Part shown: positions 58,203-64,000 of the stretch, in pieces
How positions within the stretch are numbered: position 1 is the first letter of the stretch
Layout of the letters: every line of letters starts with the position of its first letter
Assembly: GCF_958295425.1 (NCBI RefSeq)
Contig: NC_081143.1
Span: 26,060,586 to 26,124,585, forward strand
Direction: 5' to 3'
Source: Solea solea
Taxonomy: Eukaryota > Chordata > Actinopteri > Pleuronectiformes > Soleidae
DNA: 64,000 nucleotides
Notes under the pieces: model-generated
The model's database searches: none
Seen by the model: only the letters and a program-made list of their open reading frames with translations
What the model was told of the DNA's origin: nothing
Program-made: the position numbers and the translations under genes

Positions 58203-58701
58203 CAAAGTGTGGTCCCCGGACCACTGGTGGTCCGCAAGATGACAAGCAAGTAACATATTTACTGTGTAAATTTATTACTGTGTAAATTTATTCTTATTTT
58301 ATTCGTATTCTTGTAACTTTTTAATTTTATTCTTTGTTTTATTCTTACTTACTTATTCTTATAGTTTTTGACTTTGTAATCTTCAAAATTGCTGCTATAA
58401 GATTCGTTACCTTTGTACACTGGAGCGCTGTGACGAAGGAATTTCCCGCAAGGGATTAATAAAGTATATTCAATTCAATTCAATTCAATTCAATATCTTG
58501 TTTTAAAATTTAAAATGTCAGTGTTTCTCAAACTGCGTGCGACATATGTGTTGTTTTCAATATCAAATCACCCAGTTCAATTTAGGAGGTTGTAATTTAT
58601 GAAGTGGTGAAGTTGGCATATTGTTTTGGGGCTATTTTGAGTTAGCTGGTCCGTGAGTGTTTTTTTTATGTCCTTGGTCTGATAAAGTTTGAGATACACT
58701 G
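58203..58701. mobile_element. hAT-like element with exact 8-bp target duplication
   Basis: CTTTAAAC occurs at 58195-58202 and again at 58702-58709, exactly flanking a 499-bp segment. The left end is CAAAGTGTGGTCCCCGGACC and the right end reads inward CAGTGTATCTCAAACTTTAT, related but diverged. The interior contains GGACCACTGGTGGTCCG, typical of a vertebrate hAT family, and an inner CAGTGTTTCTCAAACT at 58519. A LINE tail is nested inside. There is no transposase frame. Confidence 0.72.
58300..58494 (+). mobile_element. LINE 3' end nested in the hAT element
   Basis: TTCGTTACCTTTGTACACTG ... GGAATTTCCCGCAAGGGATT then AATAAAGTATATT and a (CAATT)5 run (58471-58494) form the 3' end of a teleost LINE with its pentanucleotide tail. 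The 5' boundary is vague because of AT-rich sequence and a short tandem duplication (ACTGTGTAAATTTATT) near 58262-58293. Confidence 0.65.
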
Positions 58702-58709
58702 CTTTAAAC

Positions 58710-59709
58710 CACATCTTTCTCAGCTTAGCTGAATTAATCAGGAGTTCTTGTAATTTTTGGTTTAATTACACATGCTGGCTGCAGGCCAATGTAACATTAA
58801 GGGAATTCTGTGTTGTCCTAATTATCAAGGAGAAAATAAAGCCCTAAAATATACACTATTTTGTTTCTGCTGCAAAAGTTCAAGAGTGAGCAAAGTAACA
58901 AATACACACATTTGTGTACATGCATACGACGTGTACATGAGCTTACCTCAGGTCAATAGCATCTGGTAACACAACTCCTGACCACCAGGAAAGCAGCTAC
59001 TGACCACCTGCAAGACAAAAATAGAAAACAAAAGCTTTTCAGACAGCTCAAAGATCACATGGTGAGTAATTCTGTGGAACCAGAAACAACAAATCAGCTA
59101 CCGATGATGTCAAATTTGGGCTGCTTCTGCACAGCATTCACTCCATCAATCCAAACTCCACCACAGAAGAGGCAGCATTTGCTGCATGTGCCAACCTGAA
59201 GTGACGCACTGACAGACAACACAAACAGAAACTGCCTCATGTGCCAACACGGCGTCATTTACAGTGCAATTAATAATGATTTGGTGATTTCCAGGTCAGA
59301 AGTGTGCACATTAAAGTGTGCAAAATTTAAGTAATCTGTAAATGTGTTAAGTTTTAACTTAAAATAATATTCTAATACATAATACTATATATACAGTACA
59401 TCAACACAATCCAGGATACAACATTGGTCAGTTTTGTACCTTTTTGTACATCATATTGTTATTCAGGAGTGTGCTTCTCAAATTGATTTGGTTTGATTTG
59501 TTGCAGTAAAATATGTTGTTTCATTTCAAATGACATTTTGACATTGTAAATATGAAGCGAAGTCTCTCTGACACACTCACACTCACATTTCAATGTATTA
59601 CCGTAGATTTGCAGAGCTTCTCTTACACTGAAGATACAGGAATATTACAATTTCTGGCAGAATTTAGAGCAAAAAGATACTGAAAATACTGTTAGAATAT
59701 GTTTTGTGT
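58710..59709. other. Unannotated stretch
   Basis: No recognised gene or element. Confidence 0.45.
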
Positions 59710-59885
59710 TCTGTCTGTGAAGGTTCTCAGTCCTCCAGGTCATTGTGACGAGTTAGCTGTTAAGTTAAGACGTTTCACCTCTTATTGAAGAGGCTTCACC
59801 AGTTCTGGCTAACGTGCGTTCACCTGCTGATCCACTCCCTGATTGTCAGTTTCTCCTGAGTCACCTGAGAGACGCACAGTCTGCT
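59710..59885. repeat. Dispersed repeat (GAAGGTTCTCAGTC type)
   Basis: TCTGTGAAGGTTCTCAGTCC, AAGACGTTTCACCTCTTATT and GAAGAGGCTTCACCAGTTC are ordered words of a very common fish interspersed repeat. It is probably part of a LINE, but I cannot assign the family. Confidence 0.55.
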
Positions 59886-60642
59886 ACTGCAACTTCATGA
59901 GCAAGTGGTCGAGTGCAAGAGGGAGCTTTGCAGTCGTGAGTGTGTGAATCATGAGAAGCCGGGGACTTCAAAGTAAGGCACTAATGTGTAATGTTCTGCC
60001 AGTGGGAAGAAATGAATGCCCAGACTCATCAAGCTGAGTGTCCATGTCTTGATCATCTACCAGTAAAAAGTGTTAGTAGCTCCATCTTTATCCCTGGAGA
60101 AACTACCTCCACTGTCTGGGAGCTAAAGCTGGAAAACTTGACAACCATGCATTTACACTGATACAGTAAATATACTGTACACCAATCTATCTTCAATTAT
60201 AGGCTGTAAGCAACTACTCCAGTCGCCTACAGCCAACTGACCTTCACCGATACGTCAATCTATATTTATATTTTACTTTCAAAACCAATTATTGATTAGC
60301 GTCCATTATTTTTGTAACAGCCTTATTGTTATTGCAAATTTTCTTGGAATTTTGTGACATTGATTGACATTCATCTGGGGGGAATAAGAAGTATAGGCGA
60401 CGATCAGCTTCTTCACGCCTCAAACTATCGTTATTCTTTAAAAGTCTGCCGTCGCTCAACCTCTACTTTTCCCGCCGCTTTGAACCAAATGAAGCAAATA
60501 GTGATAAAAACTCCTCCTTCGACACGACTCCATATCAGTCACTCTTATCACATATCTGTGTAATTTGTTCCATTAGGATGTAATCTCTGTAATCCACCAC
60601 TGTCATCACAGGTAAAATGCTTCCTTCCACTTTTCCCCACAG
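59886..60642. other. Unannotated stretch upstream of an exon-like segment
   Basis: About 60354-60590 is repeat-poor with mixed composition. A 69-codon frame there has no domain. Confidence 0.4.
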
Positions 60643-60857
60643 AAACAAGATACGAAGTTTTAGAGCGCCTCATCTCTGCTTTCAAACACTCCACTGGCTC
60701 CTATATGTGCTCAGTGAACAATCAAGATTCTCCACTGATAGTGTCATCTCCAGACAGATTCATCTTGATTAACATCCAAAAGCTTGTTTTTCTAATGGGA
60801 GATGGAATTATTTTTTTTTTTTCCCTCCCAATGGAGAGGAACAGTGAGGCAGCACAG
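60643..60857 (+). other. Candidate exon with immunoglobulin-like motif
   Basis: CTTCCACTTTTCCCCACAG ends at 60642, a good acceptor. The frame is entered in phase 1, the phase usual for immunoglobulin-domain exons, and stays open to TAA at 60897-60899. Early residues include YEVLERLISAF then STGSYMCSVNNQDSPLIVSS, close to the G-x-Y-x-C-x-V-x-N signature of the F strand of Ig domains, but without the usual Asp three before Tyr. The best donor (CAG|GTTTCC at 60857) is weak and a T-run interrupts the later part, so the true end, if any, may be near 60780. No partner exon was found. Confidence 0.25.
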
Positions 60858-60899
60858 GTTTCCTGGCTAAAAATGAAAAACACAATCTCCAGAGATTAA

Positions 60900-63460
60900 G
60901 ATGGGAGGGGAGGGAAGGACCAAAATAACTAAAAAAGGGACATGTAGGGATAACATACAGTGACTGAGATGGTGGACAAAGATTAGCGGAGATCAATCAG
61001 AGAGGGAGGTCAGGAAAGGAATCATAATTTAGGTTGTGTTTTTTTGTGATTTTTCCCTTTTTGCCAGAGGAGATGTGTGATGTTGCGCGACTCTGCCTTC
61101 AAATCCCCTCACATAAAGGCTTGTTTGATCTTATCTGACGGAACAGCTTGCTCTCCACCTATACCTGCCATCATCTGTCCATCTCTCTCTCTCTTTCCCA
61201 TCCCTCTTCAATGTCTCTCACTCACCTCGCTCTCATTAAACATCTTCCCGGCTCAACTTCCATCCCTTTCATCCTCACGATTCTCTGTTACTTGCCAATT
61301 CACACATCTTCACTCACACACACACACACACACTCCCTTATCTGTCTCTCTCTCTCAGTCTTACAGATCTGTGCATCAGTGACTGTCAGTGTTTGAATGT
61401 GCTTTGACTTTAATGCCATTCACTTCTTCTGTGCAGACACAACTGGTAAAAAAAAAAAAAAGAAAACATTAAACAAGATTATAGTCAGATTTCGACAGTC
61501 ATTGGAGCAGATGACGGTGGAATTGTTTGCCGTTGCAGCATCTGATCAAATCACCTCGGTCTTTTTCCTTCTCTTCTTTTTATTAAATATCACCGCACCG
61601 ACTCTATCTCCATCTGTCTTCCTGCTTCTCTTGATCACATTTTGATTCTGTTTTCATGGCATCGAGATCATTTGTGTTTTGAGGCATAAATAGAGCGAAA
61701 CCAAGTACACAACGGCGAGCGATGCTTTGTTCTTTTCCTCCCTTCTTCTGCAAAAACTGTCTCCTAGAAATAATGTCCTCACACAGCTAAACTACAACAA
61801 ATGCATTTTGTTTCAGGCATAATCCGTCACTGTATTATATTCGGGGGGGCAATAGTTCATTTTGAATGAATAAAGTACTACATTTAATCACAACAGCACA
61901 ACCGCAACATCTATTTTAGCAGCTGTAAAACATTTTTCTTTTGCTACCTTGAGGTCGGGTTTTATCACATCGCCGGAGTTTTCATGCATTAAAAATTGTA
62001 AGCACTATCGGTCTCATTTTACTATGAAAACTCTGAATGCAAAGCACTGCTAAACAAAAAAAAAAAACACAATGTCTAAGTAAAGACAGTTACTTTTCAC
62101 CCCGGCTCTATCGGGTGTGAAGTTTATTCCGCTACTAAGCAACCGACTGCAAAGAAGACAAACAATAGAACCACATGAGATGTTGATGTTGGCTCAAGCT
62201 CCCTGTGACCCTGTGATAAAGTGGTAGAAAATGAATAATTTTTAGGTACTTGTGGTTTTATTTCCAAGTTATGGCTAAAAAAATCATTATTTAAAATAAA
62301 GGTGAATGTGAATGTTGTCACAGTTTGACAACAAACACTTGCTAAACACAGAAGCTACTATCCAGAGCTGATTGGAAGCCATTCACAGGCAGGTCAAAGG
62401 TCAGTGACAATCAGCAGGTTTGACAAGGCTGACAAATGTTCACATGAACTGAACAATACGAATTCAACAAGAGGAAAATCCCAGAGCAGCTCATCAACAA
62501 TCTGATTTCAATAATATCGGACAGGATGGTGCATTGTACAAAAGAGCCTTCATACGTCATCAGGGAACGGAGGATCCATACACTCAAACAATGAATGATA
62601 TATTTAAGCCAGAAATTATTATTTTAAGGAATGCTTCGTGTGTGTCAAATGAATCCAAATAAAACACTTGATCTGTCCATGTCAACTGAAGACCAGAGCT
62701 CATTATATAGCTATATGACAATATTCTCACAAGAACCCATATTTTGAAGAGATGCCTGTGAATTGGACCTATAAATGCTTGTTGCTTGTTTTATTCAGAC
62801 ATCAGAATATTTGATTATTACCATATCCATATCTTTTTCTAATATTTTATCCTAGAAAATATAGTTTTCTCATATAGTGTAAATTTTAAAGTATGTTTTT
62901 TGATGTTATTTGGTAAGTTTGTGATGCTTAGGTACGACAATTCCCTTGCTCTTTTTAATGTGCTGTCCTAATTTTTGTCAAAGACAAATTGAACTTCATT
63001 TATTCAAGTTAATTAGCATGTTACCCATTGAAATTCAATGTTGTGCTGCGTGTTCTGCTCGCCACTTCAGTGTACTTTGCTTTCTTTAGAGCATCTTAGC
63101 AACGCCCAGCTGTCAAACCAAACATTTTTCAGCGAAACTCGCTGGTTAAAGTCCCACATCCTAACTCTGCCACCCAAAAACCTTCCAGCCAGGTGTTTAG
63201 CCCAGAATAGCAGCAATAAAGTACACATTTGTTGAGTTGGAACATATGTTTTTTGGTCCTTTTCGGGTGAAATGGTCCACCATGTTCAGGTGGAAACTCT
63301 GTTGAAGAAAATTGAATTGACTCTTTAACCTGCCACCATCTGTCACCGGTGCCTGGCTCAGCAGAACCACCGACAACCCAGCCACCAACAAAATGTGACG
63401 CCGCTCTTGGTAATTAAAAGGTAGCAAAGCTTCATTGATGTAAAAAAAAATGGCCATGGA
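60900..63460. other. Unannotated stretch with simple repeats
   Basis: A pyrimidine-rich patch (61140-61370) with (CA)n at about 61315-61333, an A-run near 61448, and AT-rich DNA with no supported gene. Confidence 0.45.
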
Positions 63461-63515
63461 CACACACACACACACCCACACACACACACCCACACACACA
63501 CACACACACACACAC
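63461..63515. repeat. (CA)n microsatellite with CC interruptions
   Basis: A 55-bp CA array broken by CCCA at two places. It produces a spurious 153-codon minus-strand frame rich in Cys and Val. Confidence 0.93.
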
Positions 63516-64000
63516 CTACGGAGTGAAGTCAAAAGGCAGATATAAAAAAGCAAGTTGATATCAAATGTGTGTTCAGGCGTGTTTGAATGTGACTGAAAAT
63601 GAATGAGAATACAATTAATTGGATTTAACTGACAAAACACACCACACTTACTCTGCAATCATCTGACCATTTTGGATGATCGTTATTGGTCCGTTTAAAT
63701 AAATACCAGTGTCAACACATTGTGACGTCGGCCACAAGTTTCTGATCTTGCCTCAGTATTTTGGCCTTTGCCGCCTCGACTACTTTAAAGCAAAAGTAAC
63801 CACATTTGGAAGAGCGAGGGTGGACCTGACTGCAAGTTTGTCTACTGCACATTCACCTGCACCTGCAACCATGCAAAGTGTTGGACAGTGCATGCTTTCA
63901 ATCACACAGAAGCAATGCCCCAACATATACGTACAATTTGTCTCTCTAAATGGGACCATCATTTACAAAATGGAAGACAAAGTTCTTTTTTCTTTTTTTT
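63516..64000. other. Unannotated stretch to window end
   Basis: No recognised gene or element. The window ends in a T-run. Confidence 0.45.

Noticed and set aside
61428..61449. 11-nt microexon between TGTGCAG and GTAAAA
   Set aside because: Too short to support, the donor is followed by a poly-A run, and length is not a multiple of three.
63197..63658. 153-codon minus-strand frame
   Set aside because: Its centre is the (CA)n microsatellite read as Cys-Val repeats, and the flanks have no recognised domain.
1..64000. Prokaryotic features (operons, CRISPR, attachment sites, Shine-Dalgarno sites)
   Set aside because: Composition, repeats and lack of coding density are eukaryotic. No such structure was seen.

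Overview
The window looks like AT-rich, non-coding DNA from a vertebrate, most likely a percomorph-type ray-finned fish. The basis is the set of repeats I recognise: a CR1/L2-type LINE, Tc1/mariner and hAT DNA transposons, TTAA-flanked MITEs, tRNA-derived SINEs, and CA, GATA and CT microsatellites typical of teleost genomes. No prokaryotic gene organisation, operon, CRISPR array or rRNA gene is visible. I found no convincing intact protein-coding gene on either strand. The window is best read as intergenic DNA or part of one very long intron. Repeat family names are from memory and were not checked against a database.

Layout. 1-6.4 kb is mostly unannotated DNA with one short TTAA-flanked element and a hairpin-bearing block near 5.4-5.6 kb. 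6.4-9 kb has an exon-like ORF behind a strong splice acceptor and two palindromic MITEs, one with a perfect 8-bp target duplication. 11-22.6 kb has a GATA microsatellite, old LINE and MITE fragments, a 225-nt exon-like ORF, an inverted-repeat element and several perfect short hairpins. 22.6-26.1 kb has nothing recognised. 26.15-26.75 kb holds a dispersed repeat next to an internally deleted Tc1 transposon. 27-30 kb is relatively CpG-rich, repeat-poor and rich in homeodomain/POU-like words, so it may hold conserved regulatory DNA.

31.0-37.8 kb is the most striking part. A hAT element with exact target duplication sits at the head of a tRNA-derived SINE. This is followed by another dispersed repeat and then by three apparently identical, head-to-tail copies of a 1,923-bp unit (32013-37785) with 4-bp GCCT microhomology at the junctions. 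The unit holds a purine-rich tract of about 0.75 kb. It is either a very recent tandem triplication or an assembly error.

37.8-64 kb continues with TTAA MITEs, SINE fragments, a degraded L2-type LINE whose reverse transcriptase active site is lost (50.0-51.15 kb), a hAT element containing a nested LINE tail (58.2-58.7 kb), microsatellites and a few weak exon-like segments (40.96, 54.47 and 60.64 kb). All exon calls are hypotheses from splice-site and reading-frame inspection. No alignment or expression data were available.
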